NCBI GenBank assembly: GCA_904501925.1
Contig: CAJGCO010000002.1
Coordinates: forward strand, 1 to 64,000
Source of the DNA: an uncultured Alphaproteobacteria bacterium
GTDB taxonomy: Bacteria; Pseudomonadota; Alphaproteobacteria; RF32; CAG-239
DNA length: 64,000 nucleotides
Direction: 5' to 3'
Made by a program: the position numbers and the translations under genes. Positions 8,812-19,310 of the stretch are shown here, one piece after another. The notes under the pieces are model-generated. The model did not search any database, was not told the origin of the DNA, and saw only the letters and a program-made list of their open reading frames with translations. Position 1 is the first letter of the stretch. Each line of letters opens with the position of its first letter.

Positions 8812-9660
8812 GTGACAAAAAACTTTACAAAAAATATTTTATGTGTACAATGCATGACTGTTTATAGTAAGTATTGTGTTAAATTAAAAAGATATTTTAT
8901 GGTAAAAAAATTAAAAAGTTGGAGATGGTCTAGAATTACTAAATCGTCGCCATGGTTAAATTGTTTTGTGGATCCTGATTTTAAAGCAAGTTGCATTTTC
9001 ATGATTATCGCATTGGTGTTTGCAGCATTGATTGATCTCAGTTTGTTTGAGTTTTTGCTTTTACCACTGTTATTTATGCTTTTAATTGCCGTTATTTATG
9101 AAGTATGCACGGCTAAAGAGTTTGTAGTTGTTGGTTTAAATAAAGCTAAAGCTTATATCTATCGGGATGAGTTTTTAAATGCATATGTGCTGGAAATACC
9201 CGAGATAGGAATATCTTGTTGCATTAAGGAATTTGAAATCGATAGAAAAAAAATAAAAGCTAGATGTAATGTCTTATTGGTAAAAAAGCAAAACAAAAAA
9301 CTAAAAGACGAGTGGTTCTACATTGGTGATAAAATGTTACCTTTAGGGCAATGCCTTAGGCATCGTATCTTTATATCGCACGAGACAAAAGAGATAAAGG
9401 TTGTAATCAATTCTCAGATACAAAATTTGCCTTTTGATGAAGTTATTGATGAGGTCTTAATGTCGGGAAGTGTTGATAAAAATCTATTTGCAATACAAAA
9501 AGATGGGGTTATACGTATGTATAATATCCAGATAGGAGATGATAATATGCCTAACTTGATATGTAATAAGTTTAAGGATGAAGTGGATTTAATTCTAAAA
9601 TCTTCATTTGCAACGTATATCTACGATCCAATTAAAGATGGCTATATTCTTAAAGCCTAA
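8812..9660 (+). CDS. Two-helix membrane protein of unknown function
   Basis: 282 residues if the GTG at 8812, directly after the previous stop, is used. ATG at 8854 or 8899 are alternatives, and no candidate has a strong ribosome site. Two adjacent hydrophobic helices lie at about residues 58-82 and 84-106. The basic N-terminal arm contains KKLKSWRWSRITKSS, and a soluble mostly beta C-terminal domain of about 175 residues follows. I do not recognise a family. The gene ends one base before a bidirectional terminator, so it closes the DUF1847-GT92 group. A bacterial-PH-like fold for the C-terminal part is possible but unproven. Confidence 0.5.
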   Translation: MTKNFTKNILCVQCMTVYSKYCVKLKRYFMVKKLKSWRWSRITKSSPWLNCFVDPDFKASCIFMIIALVFAALIDLSLFEFLLLPLLFMLLIAVIYEVCTAKEFVVVGLNKAKAYIYRDEFLNAYVLEIPEIGISCCIKEFEIDRKKIKARCNVLLVKKQNKKLKDEWFYIGDKMLPLGQCLRHRIFISHETKEIKVVINSQIQNLPFDEVIDEVLMSGSVDKNLFAIQKDGVIRMYNIQIGDDNMPNLICNKFKDEVDLILKSSFATYIYDPIKDGYILKA

Positions 9661-9690
9661 AAAAGCACCCTTTATAGGGTGCTTTTTTGT
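9661..9690. terminator. Bidirectional intrinsic terminator
   Basis: GCACCC/GGGTGC stem flanked by A and T runs, between the converging membrane protein gene and the first DsbA-like gene. Confidence 0.88.
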
Positions 9691-9703
9691 CGTTCGTGTT
9701 ATA

Positions 9704-10642
9704 TTATCTTAAGCTATTAATCTTATTTTGGAAATCATCAAAACTTCTGCCATAAAATGGCTCGCCATTAATAAAAAACATTGGAACTCCGTTTATTCCC
9801 AAAACTTGAGAAAGAGCGTCAATATCCTGAGAGCCACGACGAATGTCTTTTTCTTCAATCATTTTATTAATTTCGTCAACATCCAATCCTTCATCTACTA
9901 GTATTTGATTAATGGATTCTTTATTCATATTTGGAAGTGTCATTATGCCGTCATAAACTTCAATAAATTTTCCTTTTTTGTGTGCAGCCATTGCAACTTT
10001 TGCCGCATATGGAGAGTGTTCACTCATGAAGTATAATGGATTAAATACAAATTTAACATCAGGATTATTTTTTGCAACAGCAGAAACAATTGGTGCAGTT
10101 GCTTTGCAGTGTCCACAGTTGAAATCAAAAAACTCTACAACTCTAATTTTTGCATCTTTAGGACCAATGTAAGGCGCAACATCGCTATTGCTTAATTTTT
10201 CCCAGTTGTCGATATATTTTTGGTTTGGATTTTCTGAAGGTTGTTTATCATCACTAGATTCTTCTTCAGTGTTGTTGTTTTCAACTTTTATCTTGTTAAA
10301 TTCCTCTGTTTCAAGAATTGCATTTGCGATAAATGATGCATTATCTCTAATGTAATTTTCTAAAGTTTGAGGGTTGTTTTGGAAATACTCATCAACAATA
10401 GCTGTAATATTTTCGTTGCCAATAGAAGATAACGATTTTACAGTATTTCTAAATCCATCATTTTTAACCATTTTTTCAAGAACAACATCAGAATTATTCT
10501 CTATATAGTTATGGATTTGGTTGTTAATTTCTTCTTTTAGATTCTCTTTGCGTTTAGAGCAATTTTCGTATAAGTGTATTGCGCCAAAAGAACAAGCACT
10601 AGCTATCGCTATAATAATCAAAGACTTCAAAACTATTTTCAT
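9704..10642 (-). CDS. DsbA/ScsC-like periplasmic thiol-disulfide protein
   Basis: 312 residues with an N-terminal membrane or signal segment at about residues 5-23. A helical region to about residue 135 contains repeated copies of a motif like VDEYFQNNPQTLENYI, as in the ScsC N-terminal oligomerisation domain. The thioredoxin fold follows: VVEFFDFNCGHCKATAP supplies a CGHC active site, and GINGVPMFFING supplies the cis-proline loop. It probably forms or reshuffles disulfides in the periplasm. A paralog lies directly upstream in the same orientation, with its own terminator between them. The extended N-terminal region is longer than in the paralog. Confidence 0.85.
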   Translation of the reverse strand: MKIVLKSLIIIAIASACSFGAIHLYENCSKRKENLKEEINNQIHNYIENNSDVVLEKMVKNDGFRNTVKSLSSIGNENITAIVDEYFQNNPQTLENYIRDNASFIANAILETEEFNKIKVENNNTEEESSDDKQPSENPNQKYIDNWEKLSNSDVAPYIGPKDAKIRVVEFFDFNCGHCKATAPIVSAVAKNNPDVKFVFNPLYFMSEHSPYAAKVAMAAHKKGKFIEVYDGIMTLPNMNKESINQILVDEGLDVDEINKMIEEKDIRRGSQDIDALSQVLGINGVPMFFINGEPFYGRSFDDFQNKINSLR

Positions 10643-10735
10643 TTTAAAACTCCCTCAAAAAATATACCTAATAAAAAGTAGCATTATTACCAAATAATGC
10701 AATACATTTTTTTATATAATAAAACAAAAAAAAAA

Positions 10736-10757
10736 AGAGGACTAAAAAGCCCTCTCA
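10736..10757 (-). terminator. Intrinsic terminator of the second DsbA-like gene
   Basis: On the minus strand an AGAGGGC/GTCCTCT stem (one G-U pair) is followed by a run of about eleven T, 20 nt after the stop codon at 10777. Confidence 0.8.
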
Positions 10758-10776
10758 TTATTATTGAAAGTTTATA

Positions 10777-11544
10777 TTACTTTAAGCTATCAATAACTTG
10801 TTGAATTTGATCTTGATCGTAAGCTTGTAAAGGAGCTCCATTGATAATCATTGTTGGAACACCACGAACTTCAACTTTTTGAGATAGTCTAGCAATCTCT
10901 TCAAAGTTTTTAACAACCTTTTCACTCTTCATTAAGTCTTTTGTTTTTGCAAGATCTAAACCAGAAGCTTTAATTTTTTCATTAATAACATCTTCAGTGA
11001 TTTGTCCGTTATGAGTTAATAGACCTTCATAAAGCTCAATGAATTTACCTTGTTCACTAGCCGCTAATAAGGCTTTTGCAGCAGTTTCAGATGAAGGAGC
11101 TAAGAAAGCAACAGGCTTCATAATAACTCTAACATCTGGGTTAGCTTTGATAACTTTCATCATTGCTGGAGCTAAACGTTTGCAATAACCACAGTTGAAA
11201 TCAAAAAATTCAACGATTGTAATTTTTGCATCTTTTGGACCAACAAAAGGAGAGTTATCTGTGTTATGTAATTCATCAATATTGTTTTTGTAGTTTTCAG
11301 CTACTCTTCTTTCAGCTTCAGCTCTTTCTTGTTGAGCAGCTAATTCTAATGTTCTACGAATAACAGAAGGGTTATTCATTAAATAATCTTCAATTGATTT
11401 ATCAATATTAATATCTGCTGTATTTACAGTGTTAACAGTTTCAGTTTTGCCAGCTAATGTAATTGTTACAAAGAAAGAAACAATGAAGCTTGCTACAACA
11501 GAAATCAAAACATTAACAAGTTTATCGTTTTGCATATTTCCCAT
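10777..11544 (-). CDS. DsbA/ScsC-like periplasmic thiol-disulfide protein
   Basis: 255 residues with an N-terminal membrane anchor or uncleaved signal at about 11-31. A single ScsC-type segment, SIEDYLMNNPSVIRRTLELA, precedes the thioredoxin domain. The active site is CGYC within VEFFDFNCGYCKRLAP, and the cis-proline loop is VRGVPTMIING. Shared phrases with the downstream paralog (GPKDAKI, VEFFDFNCG) show they arose by duplication. It probably acts as a secreted oxidase or isomerase; the partner reductase is not in the window. Each paralog has its own terminator, so expression may be independent. Confidence 0.87.
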   Translation of the reverse strand: MGNMQNDKLVNVLISVVASFIVSFFVTITLAGKTETVNTVNTADINIDKSIEDYLMNNPSVIRRTLELAAQQERAEAERRVAENYKNNIDELHNTDNSPFVGPKDAKITIVEFFDFNCGYCKRLAPAMMKVIKANPDVRVIMKPVAFLAPSSETAAKALLAASEQGKFIELYEGLLTHNGQITEDVINEKIKASGLDLAKTKDLMKSEKVVKNFEEIARLSQKVEVRGVPTMIINGAPLQAYDQDQIQQVIDSLK

Positions 11545-11721
11545 CCTTAAAAAATTTTTTTTACAACATAGAAAAAATACTCAAACAAAAAATAAAAGCA
11601 AGAGCTAAATAAAAATATGTTGAAAATATCAACAAATTTTAAAACTATTTTTAATATATTATATATATAGTTACACAAATGACGATTCTAAAATAATTAT
11701 TTAAAAAGGGTATTTTATAAA

Positions 11722-12381
11722 ATGTTTAATATTAAGACCTCTCTATTTGCTAGAACTAAAGATTTAGAGCTTACTATTGATAAGTTGCATGATAAAATTA
11801 TTGAAATGACCATGCTTTTTAAAGAAGCAATTGATGTATACTTAAAAGAACAAAGAAGTGATAATTATCGAAAAATAAGTAAAAAAATAAAAACAATAGA
11901 GCATGAGAGTGATATAATGCGTAGGGATATCGAAAGTCGTCTTTATAGGCAAAATTTAGTGCCGGATATGCGTGCAAATATATTACAATTAGTTGAAAAT
12001 TTAGATAGAGTAATAAATTTATTTGATGATGTTGCTCATAAGTTTTATATTGAACAGCCAGATATTCCTGAGAAATATCATGATCAATTAAAAAATCTTG
12101 TTCGTCAAGTCGCAGATTGCTCTGAGAATATGGCAATAGCATCTCGTGCGTTCTTTAGAGATTTAGTTACATTAAGAGATTATTCTCAAAAAGTATTTTT
12201 ACTCGAAAATCAAAGTGATAAAACATCAGCAAAGTTGCGTAAAGCGTTGTTCGATTCTGATTTAGATTTAGCTAGAAAAAATCAAATAAATAGATTTGTT
12301 GAAGAAGTGGCTGATATCGCAGATTTGGCCGAAGACTGCATTGATTCTTTATTGATTTTTGCTATTAAGAGGGAAATATAA
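11722..12381 (+). CDS. DUF47 (PhoU-like) phosphate transport accessory protein
   Basis: 219 residues, almost entirely alpha-helical, with acidic motifs such as IEHESDIMRRDIE and FVEEVADIADLAEDC that bind metal ions in PhoU-like proteins. DUF47 proteins are typically encoded next to PiT phosphate transporters and are thought to control them. Here the PiT gene starts 3 nt after its stop, so they are cotranscribed. An AAAAGGG box lies about 9 nt before the start. There is no signal peptide, so it acts on the cytoplasmic face. Confidence 0.88.
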   Translation: MFNIKTSLFARTKDLELTIDKLHDKIIEMTMLFKEAIDVYLKEQRSDNYRKISKKIKTIEHESDIMRRDIESRLYRQNLVPDMRANILQLVENLDRVINLFDDVAHKFYIEQPDIPEKYHDQLKNLVRQVADCSENMAIASRAFFRDLVTLRDYSQKVFLLENQSDKTSAKLRKALFDSDLDLARKNQINRFVEEVADIADLAEDCIDSLLIFAIKREI

Positions 12382-12384
12382 AAT

Positions 12385-13437
12385 ATGTTAAGCTACTTAC
12401 TTTTTTTATCTAGTGGTTTATTTTTAGGATGGTCGTTGGGGGCAAACGATTCTGCAAACATTTTTGGCCCTGCAGTTGGAACCAAAATGGTAAAGTTTAA
12501 TACAGCAGCAATAATTGCATGTATATTTATAATTATTGGATCGGTTGTTAGTGGTCAAAATACTGCTGAAACATTAAATACATTAGGTGGAGTAAATACT
12601 CTTCCCGCTGCATTTGCAGTATCTTTATCTGCAGCTCTAGCTGTAAGAGTTATGTTAAAATCAGGAATAAGTGTTTCAATATCTCAAACTATTGTTGGTG
12701 GAATTATTGGATGGAATGTGTACAATAATCGTCCAACAGACAGTGAAACTTTAATAAATATTTGTTCTTGTTGGGTTTTGTGTCCAATTATTTCAGCAAT
12801 GATTGCAGTATTTTTATATTGGAGCACCAAAAGAGTTCTTCATCATTCCAAAATGCATATATTATGGCAGGATATGGTTGTAAGAATGGGAATGATTTTT
12901 ACAACAGCTCTAGGCGGGTATGCAATTGGAGCCAATAATATGGCTGATGTTGTTGGTGTATTTGTTGATTCATGTGTGTTTGATGATATTCGTATAGGTA
13001 ATTTATATACTTTAACTGGTACACAGGTGCTATTTTTAATTGGTGCAATTGCCGTAAGTATCGGAGTATTTACATATTCCCAAAAAGTAATTAAAACAGT
13101 TGGAAAAAATGTATTAAAAGTATCTCCAGCCGTAGGCTTGATTGTAATATTATCCCAATCATTAGTGCTCATACTATTTTCATCAGAAACATTGGAAAAC
13201 TTTTTAGTATCTCTTGGTATTTCACCACTTCCAGCCGTACCTGTATCTAGCACACAGGCTGTGATTGGTGCCTTAGTAGGTGTAGGAGTTGCTAAAGGAG
13301 GTAAAGGTGTTAAATGGAATATAGTGTTAAAACTAATATGTGGTTGGATAACATCTCCATTAATGGCATTCATTTTAAGCTATATATCTTTATCATTTAT
13401 GGAAAATGTTTTTAAGCAACAAGTTTACATACCATAG
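12385..13437 (+). CDS. PiT family inorganic phosphate transporter
   Basis: 350 residues with about ten hydrophobic segments. Both halves of the inverted repeat carry the PiT signature: GANDSANIFGPAVG near residue 20 and GANNMADVVG near residue 180. The loop PAVPVSSTQAVIGALVG is also typical. It imports phosphate with a proton or sodium ion. The protein is shorter than E. coli PitA because the central cytoplasmic loop is reduced. It is coupled to the DUF47 gene upstream. The second signature has Asn where the first has Asp. Confidence 0.92.
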   Translation: MLSYLLFLSSGLFLGWSLGANDSANIFGPAVGTKMVKFNTAAIIACIFIIIGSVVSGQNTAETLNTLGGVNTLPAAFAVSLSAALAVRVMLKSGISVSISQTIVGGIIGWNVYNNRPTDSETLINICSCWVLCPIISAMIAVFLYWSTKRVLHHSKMHILWQDMVVRMGMIFTTALGGYAIGANNMADVVGVFVDSCVFDDIRIGNLYTLTGTQVLFLIGAIAVSIGVFTYSQKVIKTVGKNVLKVSPAVGLIVILSQSLVLILFSSETLENFLVSLGISPLPAVPVSSTQAVIGALVGVGVAKGGKGVKWNIVLKLICGWITSPLMAFILSYISLSFMENVFKQQVYIP

Positions 13438-13446
13438 CGAGGAATA

Positions 13447-14952
13447 ATGAATAACAATATTTTATATAAAAGGTTAGCAATATTTATATTGTTATTTCAT
13501 CTTGGTGTAAATTTTTTATATTGTGTTTATATTGCATGTTTTACAACAACTCTAGGAGGAGATACCCTAGAGCATATGCATTCATCTTGGTTAGTATACG
13601 CAAATTTTATTCCTTACAAAGATTTTTTTCAACACCATAATCCGTTGTTATGGTATATGTTTTCGCCAATAGTCGGTCTACATGCACAAAATGTAAGTGA
13701 TAATTTTATAACTTCATTTGTTATACTATCATCCATTGTAATATCGTTTATAAACTTTTATTATTTATATTTAATTGTATCTAGATTTTTAAGCTCTAAA
13801 ACATCTGGAGTATTAGCTTCATCTATCGCTTTGACACCATATGTATTGCTATCAATAATTCATTTTCGTCCGGATAATTATATGTTGGCAAGCTTTTTTG
13901 CCGGACTCTATTATTATTTTTGCTATTTAGAAAATAAAAAAGTACGCAACTTGTCTATATCATTTTTATTATATTGGTGCTCATTTATGTTTTTACAAAA
14001 GATAGTTTTTACACTGCTTTTAATCGGTATAATAACTATATATTTATTAATTAAAAAAGATATACATATTAAAGACTTTATAAAAGCTTTAATTGGGCCA
14101 TTGTTATTAAGTTTAATTTTCTTAGCTCATCTTTATAACAATAATATCATTAATGTTTGGTATCATTCAAATTTTACATTCAATTTATATATCCCTAATC
14201 TTTTTGATAGTAGAAGGGTTGGTTTTTTCTGGCCTGAATTAAAATTATTATTAATAGGGGCTATATGTGCAATAATTTTTTGCTTAAAAAAATCTAATAA
14301 ATATTTTAAAATATTATGTATCATTTTCATATCTGAGTTATTTCAAAGATATTTTTACTTTTCGGCATTTGCTTATTATTTTTGCTTATTAATATATATA
14401 TCATCAATGCTAACAGCTACATTTTTATCTCAAAAAGTTTTACCTAAATTTTATTTTATAATATACATAATTAGTATAAGTTTGTGTGTATGTATGTATA
14501 AGCCATCAATTTATCAAGGAAATATAGGCGAAATTAAATCAAGATTTCATAAAAATCTTCAAGAAAAAATATTTTTGAATATAAATCCGTGTGATTATGT
14601 ATTAAACGGAGACGGTAGCATATATAACATATATAATAGAGATCCTCATTATTATTGGAATTTATTGGGGCAGTTAGATGTTATTGGAGATAAAGTAGGC
14701 ATTCACCCGTTGATGGATATTAATAAGGTTATTGAGCAATACAAACCACGCATAATATCTATAACTCCGTATAAAGATAAATATTCATCAGAGCGAGGAT
14801 TAGATTTAATTGTGCATAATCCAGATATGGTGATGATTAATAAGTACTATAAACCATATAATAATTCAGATACCTTATATATACGAAAACCAGAATATAG
14901 TAATGTAAATTGTAAATTTGATTATAAAAAAAGATACTATTATTCATATTGA
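13447..14952 (+). CDS. GT-C (GT39/ArnT-like) membrane glycosyltransferase
   Basis: 501 residues with about ten to eleven hydrophobic helices and a small C-terminal soluble part. The first periplasmic loop carries GGDTLEHMHSSW, with acidic residues where GT39/PMT-type enzymes have their catalytic Asp and Glu. FFQHHNPLLWYM follows, which also fits this group. Such enzymes move sugars from a lipid-phosphate carrier to a periplasmic acceptor. A GAGGAAT ribosome site precedes the ATG. It starts 9 nt after the phosphate transporter, so it may be cotranscribed, although the functions seem unrelated. Related GT-C genes occur near 41-46 kb. Confidence 0.7.
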   Translation: MNNNILYKRLAIFILLFHLGVNFLYCVYIACFTTTLGGDTLEHMHSSWLVYANFIPYKDFFQHHNPLLWYMFSPIVGLHAQNVSDNFITSFVILSSIVISFINFYYLYLIVSRFLSSKTSGVLASSIALTPYVLLSIIHFRPDNYMLASFFAGLYYYFCYLENKKVRNLSISFLLYWCSFMFLQKIVFTLLLIGIITIYLLIKKDIHIKDFIKALIGPLLLSLIFLAHLYNNNIINVWYHSNFTFNLYIPNLFDSRRVGFFWPELKLLLIGAICAIIFCLKKSNKYFKILCIIFISELFQRYFYFSAFAYYFCLLIYISSMLTATFLSQKVLPKFYFIIYIISISLCVCMYKPSIYQGNIGEIKSRFHKNLQEKIFLNINPCDYVLNGDGSIYNIYNRDPHYYWNLLGQLDVIGDKVGIHPLMDINKVIEQYKPRIISITPYKDKYSSERGLDLIVHNPDMVMINKYYKPYNNSDTLYIRKPEYSNVNCKFDYKKRYYYSY

Positions 14953-15117
14953 ATTAATGTGTTTATATCTCGACACCCCCTTTAGAAAGAATGGGGTATG
15001 TGTTCTAAGCTCAAAAAAACGCCTTTAATGGGGATAAGTTGAAAAAGCTTATTTAATTTTCTTCTCTATTTAGTATATTTAAGCCAATATTTTTGTAAAT
15101 GAAAGGTCTATATTAAA

Positions 15118-17886
15118 ATGGAAGAAAATAACAATATTGAAACATCAGCACCAATTGTTGATTTGCCAAAAGAAAATATTGCACCAACAATGATTGTTGA
15201 GGAAATGCGTCGCTCATATTTAGACTACGCAATGAGTGTTATTGTTTCACGTGCTTTGCCAGACGTTAGAGATGGTTTAAAGCCTGTACATCGTCGTATT
15301 ATTTATGCAGCATACGAAAATGGATATGATTATAATAAACCATTTAAGAAATCTGCTCGTATTGTCGGTGAAGTTATGGGTAAATACCACCCACATGGTG
15401 ATAGTTCTGTATACGAAGCAATGGTTAGAATGGCTCAGCCATTTTCAATGCGTCTTCCTTTAATTGATGGTCAAGGAAACTTTGGTTCAATGGATGGTGA
15501 TAGCGCAGCAGCAATGCGTTATACAGAAGCAAGATTAGCAAAAGTTGCGCATTCATTAATTGAAGATATTGAGTGTGAAACTGTTGATTTCATGCCAAAC
15601 TATGATGAAAGCTTACAAGAGCCAACAGTTTTACCTGCAAGATATCCAAACTTGTTAGTAAATGGTACCAATGGTATTGCAGTAGGTATGGCAACAAATA
15701 TAGCACCCCACAATTTAGGTGAGGTTTTAGATGCTTGTCGTGCATATGTTGATAATCCTGATATTTCAATTGAAGACCTTATTAAAATTGTTCCTGGGCC
15801 AGATTTCCCAACAGGGGGGGTGATTTTAGGATATGGTGGTGCAAAAAATGCATACTTAACAGGTCGTGGTTCTGTTATGATGCGTGCAAAATGTACCATT
15901 GAGGAAATCAGAAAAGATAGAGAAGCAATTATTGTTCATGAAATTCCATATCAAGTAAACAAAGCTATGCTAGTTCAAAAAATAGCAGAACTTGTTAAAG
16001 AAAAGAAAGTAGAAGGAATTTCAGATATTAGAGACGAATCAGACCGTCAAGGTGTCAGAGTTGTTGTTGAAGTTAAAAAAGAGTTCCAAGCGGATGTTGT
16101 TCTAAATCAATTATATAAGTATACACAACTTCAGACAAGTTTCGGTATGAATATGTTAGCAATTAACAATGGTTGTCCAATGATGATGAATTTAAAAGAT
16201 ATCATTGCTGCATTTGTTAAATTTAGAGAAGAAGTAATTCGTCGTAGAACAATATTTAAACTTAACAAAGCAAGAGATAGAGCTCATGTATTGGTTGGTC
16301 TAGCTATTGCTGTAGAAAATTTAGATCCTGTAATTGAATTAATTCGTACAGCACAAAATCCAAACGAAGCAAAAGAAGCGTTACTTGCAAGAGCTTGGCC
16401 TGCAGGCGATGTTGGTGCATTGGTTCAATTAATTGATGAACCAGGTAGAACTGTTGAAAATGGTACATATCGCCTAAGTGAAGCTCAAGCAAAAGCAATT
16501 CTAGATTTGAAATTACAACGTTTAACAGGTTTAGAACGTGATAAAATACACGAGGAATTGCGAGCAATTGGTGAGGATATTAAAGAATACTTATCAATCC
16601 TTGCTAGCCGTGAGAAATTAATGGGAATTATGAAAGATGAATTCCAAGCAATTAAGTTGGAATATGCAAATCCACGTCGTACAGTAATTGAAGATATAGA
16701 AGTAGATACAGACATAGAATCTCTTATTCAAAGAGAAGACATGGTTGTAACTGTTACTGATGCAGGTTATATCAAACGTGTTCCATTATCTGCATATAAA
16801 GCTCAAAAACGCGGTGGTAAAGGTAAGTCAGGTATGACCACTAAAGAGGAGGATTTTGTTACAAAACTATTTGTTGCAAGTACCCACACTCCAGTACTAT
16901 TCTTCTCATCCAAAGGTATTGTATATAAGATGAAAGTATATAAATTACCATTAGGTTCACCAACATCTAAAGGTAAGCCATTTGTAAACTTGCTTCCATT
17001 AACAGAAGGTGAAAACATAACAACAATTATGAAATTACCAGAAAACGAAGCAGATTGCAAAGATTTATCAGTAATGTTTGCAACATCATTTGGTAATATT
17101 CGTCGTAACTCATTGATGGATTTTGTTAATGTTCAATCAAATGGTAAGATTGCCATGAAGTTAGATGAGGGTGATAAGCTAGTTAATGTTGCAATGTGCG
17201 ATGATGATTGTGACGTAATGTTAGCAGCACGAGGTGGTAAATGTAATCGTTTCGCTGTAGCAGATTGTAGAGTCTTCGTTGGACGTAATTCTAGTGGTGT
17301 TCGTGGTATTAAGTTAGCAGATGGTGATGAAGTTATTTCCATGTCAATCTTAAAACATACCAAAGCAACAACAGAAGATCGTGATGAATATTTAAGATTA
17401 TCTTCAGCATTAAAGAAAATTGAATATTCTTCAGAAAATGAAGAAGCTATATTCAATGAACAAGCACCACAAATTAGTTATGACCAATTCAAAGAAATGC
17501 GTGATAATGAAGAATTTATCTTAACAGTAACATCAACAGGTTATGGTAAACGTTCATCAGCTTATGAATATCGTATAACAGCTCGTGGTGGCCAAGGTGT
17601 TGCTAATATGGAAATGTCTGAACGCAACAAAGAAGTTGTAAGCTCATTCCCAATTAAAGATGATAGTCAAATAATGATGGTAACAGATGCCGGAAAACTT
17701 ATTCGCATGCCAGTAGAAGACATACGTATTGCTGGTCGTAAGACACAGGGCGTAATCTTGTTTAGAACTGCAGAAAATGAAAATGTTGTATCTGTAACAT
17801 GGTTAGATGCAGACGAAGCTGAAGAAGATGAACAAGATGATTCATTAGTAAATGAATTTGACGGAGTTGCAGATTCTGAAGAGTAG
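15118..17886 (+). CDS. gyrA: DNA gyrase subunit A
   Basis: 922 residues, full length. GyrA cuts and rejoins DNA in the gyrase A2B2 complex that introduces negative supercoils. The catalytic tyrosine is Tyr135 in [10 protein letters not shown]. The quinolone pocket reads [10 protein letters not shown], so the Ser83-equivalent is present and the Asp87-equivalent is Glu. The GyrA box in the C-terminal domain reads [10 protein letters not shown], which separates it from ParC. C-terminal beta-pinwheel blades follow, ending in an acidic tail rich in Glu and Asp. A run of seven G near 15818 leaves the frame intact. It has its own terminator. Confidence 0.97.
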   Translation: MEENNNIETSAPIVDLPKENIAPTMIVEEMRRSYLDYAMSVIVSRALPDVRDGLKPVHRRIIYAAYENGYDYNKPFKKSARIVGEVMGKYHPHGDSSVYEAMVRMAQPFSMRLPLIDGQGNFGSMDGDSAAAMRYTEARLAKVAHSLIEDIECETVDFMPNYDESLQEPTVLPARYPNLLVNGTNGIAVGMATNIAPHNLGEVLDACRAYVDNPDISIEDLIKIVPGPDFPTGGVILGYGGAKNAYLTGRGSVMMRAKCTIEEIRKDREAIIVHEIPYQVNKAMLVQKIAELVKEKKVEGISDIRDESDRQGVRVVVEVKKEFQADVVLNQLYKYTQLQTSFGMNMLAINNGCPMMMNLKDIIAAFVKFREEVIRRRTIFKLNKARDRAHVLVGLAIAVENLDPVIELIRTAQNPNEAKEALLARAWPAGDVGALVQLIDEPGRTVENGTYRLSEAQAKAILDLKLQRLTGLERDKIHEELRAIGEDIKEYLSILASREKLMGIMKDEFQAIKLEYANPRRTVIEDIEVDTDIESLIQREDMVVTVTDAGYIKRVPLSAYKAQKRGGKGKSGMTTKEEDFVTKLFVASTHTPVLFFSSKGIVYKMKVYKLPLGSPTSKGKPFVNLLPLTEGENITTIMKLPENEADCKDLSVMFATSFGNIRRNSLMDFVNVQSNGKIAMKLDEGDKLVNVAMCDDDCDVMLAARGGKCNRFAVADCRVFVGRNSSGVRGIKLADGDEVISMSILKHTKATTEDRDEYLRLSSALKKIEYSSENEEAIFNEQAPQISYDQFKEMRDNEEFILTVTSTGYGKRSSAYEYRITARGGQGVANMEMSERNKEVVSSFPIKDDSQIMMVTDAGKLIRMPVEDIRIAGRKTQGVILFRTAENENVVSVTWLDADEAEEDEQDDSLVNEFDGVADSEE

Positions 17887-17910
17887 TTTAATCTATTATC
17901 ATAAAAAAAG

Positions 17911-17937
17911 AACGGGGTTTTATAATCCCGTTTTTTT
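17911..17937 (+). terminator. gyrA terminator
   Basis: AACGGG/CCCGTT stem followed by seven T, 25 nt after the gyrA stop. Confidence 0.88.
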
Positions 17938-18011
17938 GTATACAACATATATTGACAATAAAAAATATAAAAACTACATTATAATTAATATTAAATTAGA
18001 GGAGATTAAAA

Positions 18012-18461
18012 ATGAAAAAAAATATATTGAGTAGTGTATTAGGTATATTGCTTTTGGCAGGATGCGCATCTGATATTAACTCAAATTATTACACAACAAA
18101 TCAAACTGGTAAAATTTCAACAGTAAGTCCATGTACAGTTGTTAGTGTTCGTTACGTAAATGTAAGTAATCAATCTGGCGCAGGAACATTAATTGGTAGT
18201 GTTGCTGGTGGGGTAGCTGGATCAACGATAGGTAGTGGCTCAACAGCACATACATTAGGTGCTGTAGGTGGTGCACTTTTGGGTGGTTTAGTTGGAGATT
18301 TAACCGAACAATCAGCTAGTTCACAAACCGGCCTTGAATATATTGTAAAATTAGATAATGGCCAAATAATAAGTATATCACAAGGAACAGGCCAAGCTTT
18401 AGGTGTAGGTCAACGTTGTTTTGTTTTGTTTGGTAGCACAAATAGGGTTGTTCCTCAATAA
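18012..18461 (+). CDS. Glycine-zipper outer-membrane lipoprotein (17 kDa antigen / SlyB-like)
   Basis: 149 residues. A signal peptide ends in the lipobox LLLAGC with Cys18 as lipidation site. Residues 55-95 contain the two-helix glycine-zipper GTLIGSVAGGVAGSTIGSG and GAVGGALLGGLVGD. A small beta domain with YIVKLDNGQIISI and VGQRCFVLFG completes the Rickettsia 17 kDa antigen / SlyB / PcpY layout. Such lipoproteins sit in the outer membrane and support envelope integrity. A GAGGAG box precedes the ATG. The next gene begins on the base after the stop codon. Confidence 0.9.
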   Translation: MKKNILSSVLGILLLAGCASDINSNYYTTNQTGKISTVSPCTVVSVRYVNVSNQSGAGTLIGSVAGGVAGSTIGSGSTAHTLGAVGGALLGGLVGDLTEQSASSQTGLEYIVKLDNGQIISISQGTGQALGVGQRCFVLFGSTNRVVPQ

Positions 18462-19310
18462 ATGAAAAAAACAAGACTATTAACTATAATTGTTGTATTA
18501 GCAATTTGCTGCATTGGATATTATTGGTATAAAAGACCAATGGTATCCGTTGTTATGTTAACATATAAAAGAGCCAATATTGTTTCAACAGCAATAGATA
18601 GCATATTAAATCAAACATATAAAGATTTTGAATTTATTATTTTAAATGATGGTTCACCAGATAATACTGATGAAATTATATCAACATATAAAGATAAAAG
18701 AATTAAATATTATAAAAATCAACAAAATAAAGGAATTCCTTATTCAAGAAATAAGGTTCTTAAGCTTGCAAGAGGTAAATATATAATGATCATGGATGAT
18801 GATGATATTAGTTTGCCACAAAGAATGGAAAAGCAAGTTAATTTATTAGAAGAAAATCAAGAAATAGATGTAGCAGTGGGCCAAATTAAAGATTTGTCAA
18901 GAATACCATTGGATCATGATACAATAGCATCATCTCTTATCCAATATAATAATATAGGAAATGCTAATATTATGTTTAGAAAAGAATTTATTATAAAACA
19001 TGATATAAAGTATCCAGATATCAGTTATGGCGAGGATTGGTATTTTTGGGTTAAAATGTTGTTTAAAGGTGCAAAATTTAAAGCATTAGATGAAGATGTG
19101 CTGATACGTGCCCAAAAAAATGAAAAGTTTTATAAGGTGGATGCTGATATAGATAATAGCGTAAGGCGCTATATAGGTGAATTTTTTAGTCCAAACAATG
19201 GTGAAGAATTTTATAAAGCAAATGGGTGTGAAAAAGTAAAGATGCTTAGTCACAAAAATATATTATCACCAGAATTTATTAAGAAAATAATTACAATAAA
19301 TTGTAACTAA
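18462..19310 (+). CDS. GT2 family glycosyltransferase, membrane-anchored
   Basis: 282 residues. One N-terminal membrane segment (about 6-22) precedes a GT-A domain. It opens with VSVVMLTYKRANIVSTAIDS, continues ILNDGSPDNTDEII, and has the metal-binding MIMDDDDISLP. A later DISYGEDWYFWVKML supplies the acceptor-side acidic ED motif typical of GT2 enzymes. It starts directly after the lipoprotein stop without its own ribosome site, so it relies on coupling. Its last four bases overlap the end of the converging sirtuin gene. The sugar is unknown. Confidence 0.82.
   Translation: MKKTRLLTIIVVLAICCIGYYWYKRPMVSVVMLTYKRANIVSTAIDSILNQTYKDFEFIILNDGSPDNTDEIISTYKDKRIKYYKNQQNKGIPYSRNKVLKLARGKYIMIMDDDDISLPQRMEKQVNLLEENQEIDVAVGQIKDLSRIPLDHDTIASSLIQYNNIGNANIMFRKEFIIKHDIKYPDISYGEDWYFWVKMLFKGAKFKALDEDVLIRAQKNEKFYKVDADIDNSVRRYIGEFFSPNNGEEFYKANGCEKVKMLSHKNILSPEFIKKIITINCN

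Noticed and set aside
14953..15117. ACCCC..GGGGT and ATAAG..CTTAT hairpins before gyrA as a riboswitch
   Set aside because: Short, weak stems without further structure; at most a poor terminator for the upstream gene.
15810..15830. Seven-G run in gyrA as a frameshift
   Set aside because: The reading frame and protein continue without break on both sides. The same holds for the seven-G run in prfC near 47273.
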